The notes beneath the pieces were generated by a model. The model saw nothing but the letters and a program-made list of their open reading frames with translations, was not told the origin of the DNA and made no database searches. A stretch of DNA of 64,000 nt, taken from assembly GCF_006352475.1 (NCBI RefSeq), contig NZ_VCMZ01000001.1:1550001-1614000 (forward strand), written 5' to 3'. Below, piece after piece: positions 51,674 through 61,886 of this stretch. The translations under genes were made by a program, and so were the position numbers. The stretch's first letter is position 1; each line of letters opens with the position of its first letter. This DNA is from Acinetobacter pullicarnis (GTDB taxonomy: Bacteria > Pseudomonadota > Gammaproteobacteria > Pseudomonadales > Moraxellaceae).

Positions 51674-52822
51674 ATGTTAGATCAGAAATCCGCATTAAAT
51701 ACTGCTTATTTACCGTCTTCACCTGCTGAGCGCTACGCACAAGCCATTTCTACAGGAAAATTTTTACCTGATGAGGCGCAAGCTGAAGCCGTGCGAGAGT
51801 TAGAGCGTGTATGGCAAGAACTGTTAAATCGCTATAAAGCATCAAAAAAAGCATTTAGACGTTTTCGTCGTCAAACATCGCCACGCGGGGTATACATGTG
51901 GGGTGGCGTAGGTCGCGGTAAAACGTGGTTAATGGATCAGTTTTATGAATCAATTCCATTTCGACGTAAAACTCGTATGCATTTTCATCACTTTATGCAG
52001 TTTGTGCACAAAGAGCTGAATAAACTCTCGGGTCAACGTAATCCCTTAGATCTCGTTGCTGATCAAATCTATAAAGAGGCAGTCATCATTTGTTTTGATG
52101 AGTTCTTTGTATCGAACGTCACAGATGCCATGATTTTAAGTGATCTATTTCAAAAGTTATTCCAGCGCGGGATTACTTTGGTGGCAACATCGAATATTGC
52201 ACCAGATGGACTATATCGCGATGGAATTCATCGTGATCGTTTTATACCCACCATTGAGGCAGTGAAACAACACTGCGTGGTGCTCAACGTAGATGCTGGT
52301 GTAGATTATCGCTTACGGGTGTTAAAACAAGCACAGTTATTTAAAACGCCATTAACCCATGAGCATAATCTCTGGATCACTGATCGTTTTACTGCATTGA
52401 CCCAATCTCAAACGGTATCGGAACAATCGATTATTATTAATAATCGTATTGTGGAAACGCTTGGTCATACTGAAGATGTGTTGTGGTGCGAATTCTCTGA
52501 GTTGTGTTTAAAGCCACGTAGCCCTGCTGATTTTATTCAAATTGCCAATATTTATAATACGGTGCTGGTGAGTAATGTTCCGCATTTAACCGATCACTTA
52601 TCGGAAGGAACGCGTCGTTTTGTTTATTTGGTCGATGAGTTTTATGACCGAGGCGTCAAATTACTGTTAACTTCCGAAGACAATATTATCGAGATTTACC
52701 AAGGTCAGAAATTGGCATTTGAAATTGAACGAACGCGTTCACGTTTACTTGAAATGCAGTCAGATGAATACCTACAGGCTGCGCATCGTCAAATTAATGC
52801 CAGTGAATTGCACGTTGAATAA
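51674..52822 (+). CDS. zapE: Cell division ATPase ZapE (AFG1-like)
   Basis: The 382-residue P-loop ATPase has GVYMWGGVGRGKTWLMDQFY (Walker A about residue 77), MHFHHFMQFVHKEL, Walker B VIICFDEFFVSNVTDAMIL and sensor VATSNIAPDGLY. ZapE binds FtsZ and is linked to division under oxygen limitation in E. coli. Length fits (375 in E. coli). It is transcribed alone with a UUCG-loop terminator after it. Confidence 0.94.
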   Translation: MLDQKSALNTAYLPSSPAERYAQAISTGKFLPDEAQAEAVRELERVWQELLNRYKASKKAFRRFRRQTSPRGVYMWGGVGRGKTWLMDQFYESIPFRRKTRMHFHHFMQFVHKELNKLSGQRNPLDLVADQIYKEAVIICFDEFFVSNVTDAMILSDLFQKLFQRGITLVATSNIAPDGLYRDGIHRDRFIPTIEAVKQHCVVLNVDAGVDYRLRVLKQAQLFKTPLTHEHNLWITDRFTALTQSQTVSEQSIIINNRIVETLGHTEDVLWCEFSELCLKPRSPADFIQIANIYNTVLVSNVPHLTDHLSEGTRRFVYLVDEFYDRGVKLLLTSEDNIIEIYQGQKLAFEIERTRSRLLEMQSDEYLQAAHRQINASELHVE

Positions 52823-52842
52823 ATGAAATGAGATGATTTTGT

Positions 52843-52868
52843 CTAGCACGCTTCGGCGTGCTTTTTTA
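52843..52868 (+). terminator. Rho-independent terminator of zapE
   Basis: Stem AGCACGC/GCGTGCT closed by a TTCG tetraloop, followed by TTTTTATTTC. Confidence 0.92.
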
Positions 52869-53121
52869 TTTCTTGGTGCGTTTTATCTGTGGATGTCAAC
52901 TTTGGTCTAATTTTTAGATTTTCGGAAGCTTATACACTGATGGAGTTGGTCGCCATATCTTGTTGAATATCAAAGTATCACAAATGATTTAAAGCCAATT
53001 TGTCAAGCAAAGTTTATTAGAAAATGCTTACTATTTAGGATTGTGATAGTACTATTCAGCATAGGATAAATAGGTATACTGAGATCTCTTGTTATAAAAA
53101 ATAGCCATATCAGGAAAGACA

Positions 53122-55287
53122 ATGACTGCACGTATTCAAAAAGGTAAGTTAGCGATTGCTAAAGAACTCTACGATTTCATCGAGAACGAAGCGCTCCTTG
53201 GTTCTGGTTTAGACAGTGAGACATACTGGAAAAACTTTGAGCAAGTTGTTGTTGATCTTAGCCCCAAGAACAAGGCATTGCTGGCTAAGCGTGAAAAAAT
53301 TCAGGCTCAAGTTGATGAGTGGCACCGCAATAACACATTCGAACTCGGAGCTTATAAAGCTTTCCTTCAAGAAATTGGTTACTTATTACCAGAAGTAGAA
53401 GATTTCACAATCAGCACAGAAAATGTAGATGAAGAGATCGCATTACTGGCTGGCCCTCAATTGGTTGTTCCTGTACGTAACGCACGTTACTGTATCAACG
53501 CAGCCAATGCACGTTGGGGCTCTTTATACGACGCACTTTATGGCTTTGACGTCATTTCAGATGAAGGTGGCGCAGAGAAAGGCAAGGGTTATAACCCTGC
53601 ACGTGGCGCTAAAGTTATTGCATTTGCAAAGAATTTCTTAAATGAGACATTCCCACTTGCGCAAGGTTCACATGCTGATGTGAGCAAATACGCAGTCGAT
53701 GGCAATCAACTTGTTGTAACGCTAAAAGATGGTTCAACCACGACTGTTGCAGATACAGCCAAATTTGTGGGTTATAACGGTGAGGCTGCAAATCCAACTG
53801 AGCTTGTGTTCAAAAATAATGGTTTGCACGTTATTGTTGAAATCGATGCCAACAGCCCAATCGGTAAAACAGATGCAGCAGGCGTAAAAGATTTAGTACT
53901 TGAAGCTGCTGTTACCACGATTCAAGATTTAGAAGACTCGATTGCTGCGGTTGATGCAGAAGAGAAAGTCGAAGGCTACCGTAACTGGCTGGGTCTGATG
54001 CAAGGGACGCTCGAAGAAAGTATCGAGAAAAATGGCAAAACAGTCACACGTACCTTAAACAAAGATCGCACACACAAAAACTTGGATGGTGGTGAAACCT
54101 CTATTCATGGTCGTTCATTGATGTTACTGCGTAACGTTGGCCACTTGATGACCAATCCTGCAATCTTGGTTGATGGTGCTGAAATCTATGAAGGCATCAT
54201 GGATGCATTGATCACACCATTGTTGGCTTTTGCCGACATTAAAGGTCAAAACCAAGTGAAGAACTCGCGTACGGGTTCGATGTATATCGTTAAGCCAAAA
54301 ATGCATGGTCCAGAAGAAGTGGCATTTGCGGTTGAACTTTTTGAGCGTGCAGAACAAGCGTTAAATCTTCCAGCCAAAACCTTGAAAATCGGGATCATGG
54401 ACGAAGAACGCCGTACTTCTGTGAACTTGAAAAACTGTATTGCGCAAGCCAAAGATCGTACCATTTTCATCAATACTGGCTTTATGGATCGTACGGGTGA
54501 TGAAATTCATACCTTTATGGAAGCAGGTCCATTTGTTCGTAAAGGTGAAGTCAAAGCACAAATTTGGTTCCCAGCATATGAGAACCGTAACGTGATGGTT
54601 GGTCTACAAGCAGGTCTACGTGGTAAAGCACAGATTGGTAAAGGCATGTGGCCAAAACCAGATATGTTACTTGACATGTATAACAGCAAAACTGAACATC
54701 CTGATGCAGGCGCAAGCTGTGCATGGGTACCTTCACCAGCAGGTGCGGTGATTCACGCGATTCATTATCACCAAATTAATGTGGCGCAGCGTCAGCAAGA
54801 GTTGTTAAACACCAAAGCACTTCCTTTGGATGATTTGTTAACGCCACCATTGGCAGCAAATACCAACTGGACTGAAGAAGAGAAAACCAAAGAACTTGAA
54901 AATAACTGCCAAGGAATCTTGGGTTATGTGGTTCGTTGGGTCGACTTGGGCGTTGGTTGTTCTAAAGTACCCGATATCAACGATGTTGGTTTGATGGAAG
55001 ACCGTGCAACCTTACGTATTTCTTCTCAGCACGTTGCCAACTGGTTACGTCATGGCATCGTAAGCCGTGAACAAGTTGAGCAAGTGATGCAGCGTATGGC
55101 GAAAATTGTTGATCAGCAAAATGCCAACGATCCGCTGTATACCGCAATGTCACTTGATTTTGACAACAACATTGCTTTCCAAGCTGCTTCAGACTTGATT
55201 TTTAAAGGTGCTGAACAACCTTCTGGTTATACAGAGCCGTTGTTACATGCTGCACGTTTAAAACTGAAAGGCTATCAAGGTGACTAA
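53122..55287 (+). CDS. glcB: Malate synthase G
   Basis: The 721-residue enzyme condenses glyoxylate and acetyl-CoA to malate in the glyoxylate and glycolate pathways. [20 protein letters not shown] starts the protein. [32 protein letters not shown] and [13 protein letters not shown] hold the catalytic Arg, Mg ligands and general-base region; [15 protein letters not shown] and [13 protein letters not shown] are typical of form G. Length agrees with E. coli GlcB (723). AGGAAAGA precedes the ATG. It is a single-gene unit with a terminator. Confidence 0.97.
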   Translation: MTARIQKGKLAIAKELYDFIENEALLGSGLDSETYWKNFEQVVVDLSPKNKALLAKREKIQAQVDEWHRNNTFELGAYKAFLQEIGYLLPEVEDFTISTENVDEEIALLAGPQLVVPVRNARYCINAANARWGSLYDALYGFDVISDEGGAEKGKGYNPARGAKVIAFAKNFLNETFPLAQGSHADVSKYAVDGNQLVVTLKDGSTTTVADTAKFVGYNGEAANPTELVFKNNGLHVIVEIDANSPIGKTDAAGVKDLVLEAAVTTIQDLEDSIAAVDAEEKVEGYRNWLGLMQGTLEESIEKNGKTVTRTLNKDRTHKNLDGGETSIHGRSLMLLRNVGHLMTNPAILVDGAEIYEGIMDALITPLLAFADIKGQNQVKNSRTGSMYIVKPKMHGPEEVAFAVELFERAEQALNLPAKTLKIGIMDEERRTSVNLKNCIAQAKDRTIFINTGFMDRTGDEIHTFMEAGPFVRKGEVKAQIWFPAYENRNVMVGLQAGLRGKAQIGKGMWPKPDMLLDMYNSKTEHPDAGASCAWVPSPAGAVIHAIHYHQINVAQRQQELLNTKALPLDDLLTPPLAANTNWTEEEKTKELENNCQGILGYVVRWVDLGVGCSKVPDINDVGLMEDRATLRISSQHVANWLRHGIVSREQVEQVMQRMAKIVDQQNANDPLYTAMSLDFDNNIAFQAASDLIFKGAEQPSGYTEPLLHAARLKLKGYQGD

Positions 55288-55304
55288 GCTTTAAGCATGT
55301 ATTC

Positions 55305-55338
55305 TAAAAAGGGCTTCTCTAGATGAGAGGCCTTTTTT
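55305..55338 (+). terminator. Rho-independent terminator of glcB
   Basis: AAAAAGGGCTTCTC pairs imperfectly with GAGAGGCCTTTTTT across TAGAT, ending in T6. Confidence 0.75.
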
Positions 55339-55527
55339 ATGTCCAAAAATAAATGTGATCCACTGATTAAGCAGCTAAAAAATATAAATTTTATTTGAAT
55401 ATTTCAGCTTGACCTAAGGTTAACCTGAGGTTTTATAGTGGTGCCACTTGCTGTTGCCCACCTCATTTTTATTGAAATAGTCAGTAAAAAAATCAGGTGA
55501 AGCGTCAACGTCATATTGGGAATTATC

Positions 55528-55962
55528 ATGCCACTTTTTGTTCAGACACTGCTGCAAAGCTCCAAGTTATGGTTATTTTGCCGTTGCTTAATGGCTTTGT
55601 TATTCCTTTTTTCTGGTTTTGCCAAAGTGATTAACGTCGAAGCAAGCTTTGCAGAAATGCAAGCGGTCGGCTTGTCACCGGCATGGCTGTTTAACTACGC
55701 CAGTGCATTAATTTTATTATCAGGTAGTTATTTTATCTTGTTCAACAAAGCAGTCTGGTTCGGTGCTGGACTACTGTCTGTATTTTTATTGCTGACCATT
55801 GTCATTGTGCATCGTTTTTGGGAGATGTCGGGGATGCAGGCGGTGATCTCGTTGTACTTCGCCTTAGAGCATCTGGCTGTGATTGCAGGCTTAATTATGG
55901 CAGCCATGCTCAGTCATTCTCGCAAACTTTTGCAGCAACTTGAGACAGGAGTGATTGCCTAA
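55528..55962 (+). CDS. DoxX-family inner-membrane protein, MexG-like position
   Basis: The 144-residue protein has four membrane helices in the DoxX pattern: LMALLFLFSGFAKVINVEAS, AEMQAVGLSPAWLFNYASAL, GAGLLSVFLLLTIVIVHRFW and the region EHLAVIAGLIMAAML. MexG of Pseudomonas is a DoxX protein encoded before the MexHI pump. I chose ATG 55528, six bases after GGGA, rather than an in-frame TTG (55516). Its stop overlaps the next start (TAATG). The role is probably accessory to the pump. Confidence 0.88.
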   Translation: MPLFVQTLLQSSKLWLFCRCLMALLFLFSGFAKVINVEASFAEMQAVGLSPAWLFNYASALILLSGSYFILFNKAVWFGAGLLSVFLLLTIVIVHRFWEMSGMQAVISLYFALEHLAVIAGLIMAAMLSHSRKLLQQLETGVIA

Positions 55963-57086
55963 TGAACATGATCACTCGAAAAAAACGCAATATTGCCCTC
56001 ATTCTCAGCGGATTATTATTGAGTGCGCTGCTGCTCTATTTCTTTTTCAAGCCGGATCAGCCAGCGGTTGCGGCCTATGCATACCCACCGGTTAAAGTAG
56101 CGGTTGCCACGGTTGAATCCCGTGAAGCACCACGCAGTTTGACCGCTGTGGGGGAGCTGGAAGCAGTGCGTCAAATTCAAGTCGCATCTGAAGCATCTGG
56201 ACGTGTAGAAAAAATCTATTTTCAATCGGGACAATATGTTCATGCTGGGCAAATACTTTTAAAGCTCAATGATGCGGTTGAACAAGGTGAAATTGAGCAA
56301 CTGAAGGCCAAATTGAAACTGCACCAAGCCATCTATAAGCGCGGGCACGAATTGGCTGAGATGAATGCCGTGGCCAAAGAAGAAGTTGAAAATGCCTTGT
56401 CGAATCGTGATGTGACTTTGGGGCAGATTAAACAGTTAAATGCCAAAATTCAGCAAAAAGTAATTCGCGCACCATTTGCAGGAATGATCGGGATTCGCAA
56501 AGTCCATCAAGGGCAGTACATCAATATTGGCGAGCCGATCGTCAGTCTGGTCGACACGCAAAACTTGTTGGTCAACTTCAATTTAGATGAGCGAATTGCA
56601 CCACAAATACGCCAAGGGCAAGCATTAAAAGTAGCGCTAGATGCCTTTCCGAATCAGTCGTTTAATGCGCATGTGACGGCCATTGATCCACTCATTTCAA
56701 AATCCAGAACGGTACAGATTCAAGCGCAATTGCCAAATAGTGAAAACCGTTTTAAAGCCGGTATGTTTGCCAGCGTCATCTTAAATCAAGATCAGGCCGA
56801 AACGGCGCTGATGATTCCTGAAACGGCAGTAACCTATACCGCTTATGGTGAGACGGTCTTTGTTGCCACAATGACCGATGGCAAATTGCTTGCACATAAG
56901 ATTGCCGTGAAAGTTGGAGAACGTGCAGATGGTTGGGTAGAAATTAAGCAGGGTCTGAAACAAGGCGATAAAGTCATTACTTCTGGGCAGTTAAAACTGA
57001 GTGATCAGATGCCAATCGAGGCGTTGGCGACGGATACTTTAAATCAGACTGCAAAAGCTGCACCGATACAGGAGCCGAATGTATGA
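55962..57086 (+). CDS. RND efflux periplasmic adaptor (MexH-like)
   Basis: The 374-residue adaptor has one N-terminal membrane helix, the lipoyl halves RQIQVASEASGRVEKIYFQS and KVIRAPFAGMIGIRKVHQGQ, a short coiled-coil hairpin between them, a beta-barrel with NLLVNFNLDERIAPQIRQGQ and a membrane-proximal domain ending VITSGQLKLSDQMPI. It belongs to the heavy-to-broad drug adaptor group of AcrA/MexH. It overlaps the doxX stop by one base and the pump start by four. Confidence 0.92.
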   Translation: MNMITRKKRNIALILSGLLLSALLLYFFFKPDQPAVAAYAYPPVKVAVATVESREAPRSLTAVGELEAVRQIQVASEASGRVEKIYFQSGQYVHAGQILLKLNDAVEQGEIEQLKAKLKLHQAIYKRGHELAEMNAVAKEEVENALSNRDVTLGQIKQLNAKIQQKVIRAPFAGMIGIRKVHQGQYINIGEPIVSLVDTQNLLVNFNLDERIAPQIRQGQALKVALDAFPNQSFNAHVTAIDPLISKSRTVQIQAQLPNSENRFKAGMFASVILNQDQAETALMIPETAVTYTAYGETVFVATMTDGKLLAHKIAVKVGERADGWVEIKQGLKQGDKVITSGQLKLSDQMPIEALATDTLNQTAKAAPIQEPNV

Positions 57087-60000
57087 GGTTCACCGATTTA
57101 TTTGTAAGGCGACCTGTATTGGCCTTGGTAGTCAGTACTTTAATTTTACTGTTTGGATTTTATGCGTTTGATAAATTACCGATTCGGCAATATCCCTTAC
57201 TTGAAAGCTCAACCATTCGCATCAGTACTGAATATCCAGGTGCCAGTGCAGAATTAATGCAAGGCTTTGTGACACAACCGATTGCACAAGCGGTTTCAGC
57301 GGTAGAAGGGGTGGATTATTTATCTTCATCTACAGTACAAGGTCGCAGTACGGTAACGCTGCGTATGGAGTTGAATCGTGATTCAACGCAGGCACTGACC
57401 GAAGTGATGGCCAAGGTCAATCAAGTCCGATATAAGCTTCCACAGCGTGCTTTTGACCCAGTGATTGAGCGCTCCTCAGGTGAATCTACCGATGTGGCCT
57501 ATATTGGTTTTTCCAGTGAAACCGCTAGTTTGGCTGAGCTGACCGATTATTTATCACGCGTGGTCGAGCCAATGTTATCGAGCATTGAGGGGGTGGCCAA
57601 AGTACAAAGCTATGGTGCGCAACGCCTGTCAATGCGCATTTGGCTAGATGCCGATCGGATGGCAGGACGTGGCATCAATGCTGCCGATATTGCGCAAGCA
57701 ATTCAAAGCAATAACTATCAAGCGGCACCGGGCCAAGTCAAAGGCGAATATGTGGTGTCGAATGTTAATGTTTCTACTGATTTGACCAGTGTGGCTGAGT
57801 TTAAAGCCTTGGTGATACGCAATGATGCCAATGGCATCGTGCATTTAAAAGATGTCGCAACGGTTGAGCTTGGAGCGGCATCCACAGAAACCAGTGCGAT
57901 TATGAATGGTAAGCCTGCGGTTTTCTTGGGTTTACAAGCAACACCACGTGGAAATCCCTTGGTGATTGTGGATGGAATTAAACAACATTTACCTGAAATT
58001 AGAAAAACCTTGCCGCCTGGTGTCAGTGTCGATTTGGCTTATGAGACCGCACGTTTTATTGATGCCTCAATTAATGAAGTGGTACATACCTTTATTGAAG
58101 CTTTGATCATTGTGGTTTTGGTGATTTATCTGTGTCTTGGTTCATTCCGCAGTGTGATTATTCCAATTGTGACGATTCCACTATCGTTGCTGGGTGGAAT
58201 GGGAATGATGCTGCTGTTCGGTTTTAGTATTAACTTACTGACGTTGTTGGCGATGGTTCTGGCGATTGGTTTGGTGGTTGATGATGCCATTGTGGTGGTC
58301 GAAAATGTACACCGACATATCGAAGCAGGGAAGTCACCGGTTGCAGCCGCATTGATTGGTGCGAGGGAGGTGGCTGGGCCAGTGATTGCCATGACCATTA
58401 GCTTAGCTGCGGTATATGCACCGATTGGCTTAATGGGGGGCTTAACGGGTTCTTTATTTAAAGAATTTGCCTTTACCCTTGCTGGTGCAGTGGTGGTTTC
58501 AGGAGTCGTCGCATTAACCTTATCACCGGTGATGAGTTCTTATTTGCTCGATGCCAAGCAAAATGAAGGCAAAATGGCACGCTTAGCAGAGCGTTTCTTC
58601 AATGCTTTAACAACCAGTTATGGCAAGGTGCTAAATTACTCACTACACCATCGTTGGATGAGCGGATCGATTGCAGCGGTGATTTTAATCAGTTTGCCAT
58701 TTCTCTATCAGATGCCAAAAAAAGAATTGTCGCCTGCAGAAGATCAGGCCAGTGTATTGACTGCAATTAAATCGCCACAACATGCCAATCTCAACTATGC
58801 CGAAAAATTTGGCTTAAAGTTAGATCAGATTTTTTGGACCTTACCTGAAACTGCAAATACGTGGATTATTAATGGTACAGATGGACCCGCTGCTAGTTTT
58901 GGGGGAACCACTTTAACGGCGTGGTCCGAACGTGAGCGTGATGGCACTGCGATTCAACAAGATTTGCAAGCCAAAGTGGGAGAGGTTGAGGGCAGCAGTG
59001 TTTTTGTCTTTCAATTACCAGCATTGCCCGGTTCAACGGGCGGCTTACCGGTACAAATGGTGCTACGGACTTCGCAGGATTATTCGGTGCTGTATCAGAC
59101 CATGGAGGAGATTAAGCAGAAAGCACGTGAAAGTGGCTTATTTGTCGTAGTCGATAGTGATCTCGACTATAACAATCCCGTGGTACAGATTAAGGTTGAT
59201 CGTGAAAAAGCCAACAGTCTTGGTATTCGGATGCAAGATATTGCGGAGTCCTTATCGACCTTGGTGGGGGAAAACTATATCAATCGTTTTGCGATGCAAG
59301 GCCGAGCCTATGATGTGATTCCACAAAGTATTCAAAAACAACGGATGAGTCCTGAGGCATTGGCCCAGCAGTTTGTACGGACTGAAGCAGGACAATTGAT
59401 TCCATTGTCGACTGTGGTCTCGATGTCGATGCAGGTTGAACCGAATAAACTGACACAGTTTAATCAGCAAAATGCAGCAACCTTTCAAGCCATTCCGGCA
59501 CCGGGTGTCTCGCTGGGTGAAGCGCTCAGCTTTTTAGAACAGGCGATTGCAGATTTACCCGCGGGCTTTAGCTTTGATTGGCAAGCCGATGCCAGACAGT
59601 ATATGCAAGAAGGCAATAGTCTGATGCTGGCATTTCTCGCAGCACTGGTGGTGATTTATTTGGTCTTGGCAGCGCAGTATGAAAGTCTGCTCGATCCACT
59701 GATTATTTTAATTACTGTGCCATTGTCGATTTGTGGGGCACTGATTCCCTTGGTATTTGATCTTTCTAGTGTGAATATCTATACCCAAATTGGTTTGGTG
59801 ACCTTGATCGGGCTGATTAGTAAACATGGTATTTTGATGGTTGAGTTTGCCAATGAACTACAAGTCAGCGATCACTTAGACCGCCGTGAAGCTATTTTGC
59901 AAGCAGCAAAAATTCGGTTACGTCCAATTTTGATGACCACCGCCGCAATGGTCTTTGGTTTAATTCCATTGTTATTTGCCACGGGTGCCGGTGCGAATAG

Positions 60001-60154
60001 TCGTTTTGGGCTGGGTGTGGTGATTGTTTGCGGCATGTTGATTGGGACATTATTCACTTTATTTATATTACCGACCATTTATAGCGTATTGGCCAGACAA
60101 CATGCGGCTTTGTCAGAAACCAAACGCTATAAGGAACTGGCGAAGCTCGATTGA
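57083..60154 (+). CDS. RND family efflux pump (MexI-like)
   Basis: The 1023-residue proton-driven exporter has twelve helices and two large periplasmic loops. The N-terminus RFTDLFVRRPVLALVVSTLI is typical of hydrophobic/amphiphilic efflux pumps. The proton-relay Asp pair lies in AIGLVVDDAIVVVENVHRHI (about residue 398), and the fourth-helix surroundings and TGAGANSRFGLGVVIVCGML region are conserved. With the DoxX and adaptor genes it forms a MexGHI-like set; the OpmD-like channel is missing and a TolC-type channel elsewhere may serve. A strong terminator follows. Confidence 0.95.
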   Translation: MRFTDLFVRRPVLALVVSTLILLFGFYAFDKLPIRQYPLLESSTIRISTEYPGASAELMQGFVTQPIAQAVSAVEGVDYLSSSTVQGRSTVTLRMELNRDSTQALTEVMAKVNQVRYKLPQRAFDPVIERSSGESTDVAYIGFSSETASLAELTDYLSRVVEPMLSSIEGVAKVQSYGAQRLSMRIWLDADRMAGRGINAADIAQAIQSNNYQAAPGQVKGEYVVSNVNVSTDLTSVAEFKALVIRNDANGIVHLKDVATVELGAASTETSAIMNGKPAVFLGLQATPRGNPLVIVDGIKQHLPEIRKTLPPGVSVDLAYETARFIDASINEVVHTFIEALIIVVLVIYLCLGSFRSVIIPIVTIPLSLLGGMGMMLLFGFSINLLTLLAMVLAIGLVVDDAIVVVENVHRHIEAGKSPVAAALIGAREVAGPVIAMTISLAAVYAPIGLMGGLTGSLFKEFAFTLAGAVVVSGVVALTLSPVMSSYLLDAKQNEGKMARLAERFFNALTTSYGKVLNYSLHHRWMSGSIAAVILISLPFLYQMPKKELSPAEDQASVLTAIKSPQHANLNYAEKFGLKLDQIFWTLPETANTWIINGTDGPAASFGGTTLTAWSERERDGTAIQQDLQAKVGEVEGSSVFVFQLPALPGSTGGLPVQMVLRTSQDYSVLYQTMEEIKQKARESGLFVVVDSDLDYNNPVVQIKVDREKANSLGIRMQDIAESLSTLVGENYINRFAMQGRAYDVIPQSIQKQRMSPEALAQQFVRTEAGQLIPLSTVVSMSMQVEPNKLTQFNQQNAATFQAIPAPGVSLGEALSFLEQAIADLPAGFSFDWQADARQYMQEGNSLMLAFLAALVVIYLVLAAQYESLLDPLIILITVPLSICGALIPLVFDLSSVNIYTQIGLVTLIGLISKHGILMVEFANELQVSDHLDRREAILQAAKIRLRPILMTTAAMVFGLIPLLFATGAGANSRFGLGVVIVCGMLIGTLFTLFILPTIYSVLARQHAALSETKRYKELAKLD

Positions 60155-60179
60155 TCTGGCTTGCTTGAGATGAAGGTAT

Positions 60180-60216
60180 AAAGTCAGTAACATCGTGGTG
60201 ATGTTGCTGACTTTTT
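60180..60216 (+). terminator. Rho-independent terminator of the RND operon
   Basis: A 15-bp stem AAAGTCAGTAACATC/GATGTTGCTGACTTT with one wobble pair, a 5-base loop and a T5 tail. Confidence 0.92.
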
Positions 60217-60387
60217 AGATTGCAGCATTGTTGGTTGTGATTTAAAGCTTAAAATTCAAGCTGATTTGAAGAGCTTTGCATAAATTTGACTTAGTTTAAT
60301 TTTCGCAGTTCTCTGCAATTCTAATTATTAATTAAATGAATAGTGGTGGGTTATATTGAGTGCATGTTCTATAGCAGAGGTAAAACA

Positions 60388-60441
60388 ATGACGATGAAAA
60401 TGATGAATGATAATGGTGTTGACCGCACTTATTGTCAGTAA
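60388..60441 (+). CDS. Possible 17-residue peptide in a short transcript
   Basis: ATG 60388 has AGAGG seven bases upstream, a very good ribosome site, and encodes TMKMMNDNGVDRTYCQ before TAA. About 110 bases later a terminator stem follows. The unit resembles a leader peptide or dual-function small RNA, but no downstream same-strand gene exists to attenuate. It could also be chance. Confidence 0.3.
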   Translation: MTMKMMNDNGVDRTYCQ

Positions 60442-60550
60442 ACGTGGCATCTACTCCAAAGCCTTCATTCTATATATTGGAGCGATATAGGATGAAGATT
60501 AAAAAGACAAATACACAATATTAAACGATATTGAAAACAACAAGATGATG

Positions 60551-60574
60551 GGAGCCTGCGGGCTCTCTTTTTTG
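60551..60574 (+). terminator. Terminator of an unassigned short transcript
   Basis: GGAGCC and GGGCTCT form a short GC-rich stem around TGC, followed by CTTTTTTG. It is over 390 bases past the RND stop and after a first terminator, so it should end a separate small transcript. Confidence 0.7.
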
Positions 60575-60650
60575 TATTGCAGGTTAGGCTTTAGGCTGCT
60601 GAGTTGCGTAGCCTAAAGCGCTGACTTAGATTGGATTGGTGAAATCGTAT

Positions 60651-61646
60651 TTATTCGATTTCATGCACTGCATTAAAGACTTCAATCGGTTCAATTCGGA
60701 TCATCTTTTTACCAAAACTGCGTAACCACCAAATCAACTGTGAGGTGAATGGTACGGTGGCGCTAACTTTATATAAATCCTCACTGATCTTTTCGATGGT
60801 TTGCTCTTTGCTTAGTTGGCTTTCACTAAAATATAAAGCATCCGCTTCTTGCATATACAGCTGTAGATCGATATTGCGGGTGGGCTGATTAAAGTCAACT
60901 CTAAAACCAAGTGCCCCAGAATCGATATATTCATCAATTTCAAAATCGACAGGGTGCATGGCGCGTAATTCTAAAACTTTGGCGGATTTAAAACGATGTA
61001 GTGCAAAGGTTTGTACATCTGATTTGTCATGACGGGTACAGATCAAATAAATAATCGGACCTTTTTGAACCAAGGCCAGTGGATTGAGCGTGTATTGGCG
61101 GTCTTCGCCGTGCGCACCGCGAGAGCGATAGCTACATTCAATTTGTTTGTCCTGAAGGAGTCCTTCATAAATGGCTTGCTGTGCATCACGCTCAACGGTA
61201 GGTGGAATCAGAGGTTGAGTAGCAGGCACGATACGAACCCGATTAATCCATTGGCGAACATTATTGTGAGTTGAAAGATTGCGACGTGCCAAATCAAACC
61301 AAGGATTCATTTCCTCGACCAAACTTGGCGGTAATAAATGTTTTAAGTGTTCTTCAACCATCATAAAGGTGACGGCTTGCGAACTGGTCATATGTGGCAA
61401 ACTTTGAATTGGCGCATCGGACTGCCAGCGCCAACCTTGGGGAACTGCTTTATTATTTTCAATTGGAAAACGCTGTGAAATTTGATTTAAATCACGTTGA
61501 ATCGTGCGCAGGCTAATATCAATGCCTTCACGTTGCAAGGTTTCTTGTATTTCACGCGTGCCTAACCATTTTCCCGTACCAAGTCGAGAAAGGATTTGCC
61601 ACTGGCGATATAAACTGTTCGAGGTTTCTTTTTCTTGTGAAGACAT
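60651..61646 (-). CDS. WYL-domain transcriptional regulator (YafY type)
   Basis: The 331-residue protein has an N-terminal DeoR-like helix-turn-helix (WLGTREIQETLQREGIDISL, TIQRDLNQIS), a WYL domain with IECSYRSRGAHGEDRQYTLN and GPIIYLICTRHDKSDVQTFA, and a WCX C-terminal extension (FTSQLIWWLRSFGKKMIRIE). WYL regulators sense nucleic acids or nucleotides and often control phage defence or DNA damage responses. No defence genes are next to it here; its targets are unknown. Confidence 0.88.
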   Translation of the reverse strand: MSSQEKETSNSLYRQWQILSRLGTGKWLGTREIQETLQREGIDISLRTIQRDLNQISQRFPIENNKAVPQGWRWQSDAPIQSLPHMTSSQAVTFMMVEEHLKHLLPPSLVEEMNPWFDLARRNLSTHNNVRQWINRVRIVPATQPLIPPTVERDAQQAIYEGLLQDKQIECSYRSRGAHGEDRQYTLNPLALVQKGPIIYLICTRHDKSDVQTFALHRFKSAKVLELRAMHPVDFEIDEYIDSGALGFRVDFNQPTRNIDLQLYMQEADALYFSESQLSKEQTIEKISEDLYKVSATVPFTSQLIWWLRSFGKKMIRIEPIEVFNAVHEIE

Positions 61647-61784
61647 AATAAAACTAAATTAATTAATCAAAAAGGGAGGGGTGAGATCTACAGCGATACA
61701 ATAGAAAATATCCGCTATTTTAGCAAGGGTTATCCTTAAAAAGCTTTTTGAGGATTTAAATAAAGCCATTGAAATTGAATCAGC

Positions 61785-61814
61785 ATCATTGGCCAAATGC
61801 AATTGGCCAATGAT
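61785..61814. repeat. 12-bp perfect inverted repeat
   Basis: ATCATTGGCCAA (61785-61796) and TTGGCCAATGAT (61803-61814) are separated by ATGCAA. It lies between the alr 3' end and the WYL gene 5' side, without a T tract. It may be an operator or an mRNA 3' hairpin. Confidence 0.65.
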
Positions 61815-61886
61815 GGAAGAATAGATTTAAGTTGAATAATTTTAATCTGATTAGATTTTTATTCATTTATAGGCAGCGGATCTATT

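Larger units (their letters stand above)
60155..60650. other. Spacer between the RND operon and the WYL regulator gene
   Basis: This 496-base gap holds the RND operon terminator (60180-60216), the 17-codon frame with good ribosome site (60388-60441) and a second terminator (60551-60574). TTGACT at 60286 has no matching -10 box. Nothing else is recognised. Confidence 0.55.

Noticed and set aside
53041..53080. TTGTGA and TATACT as a glcB promoter
   Set aside because: The spacing of 28 bases is too long for a sigma-70 promoter.
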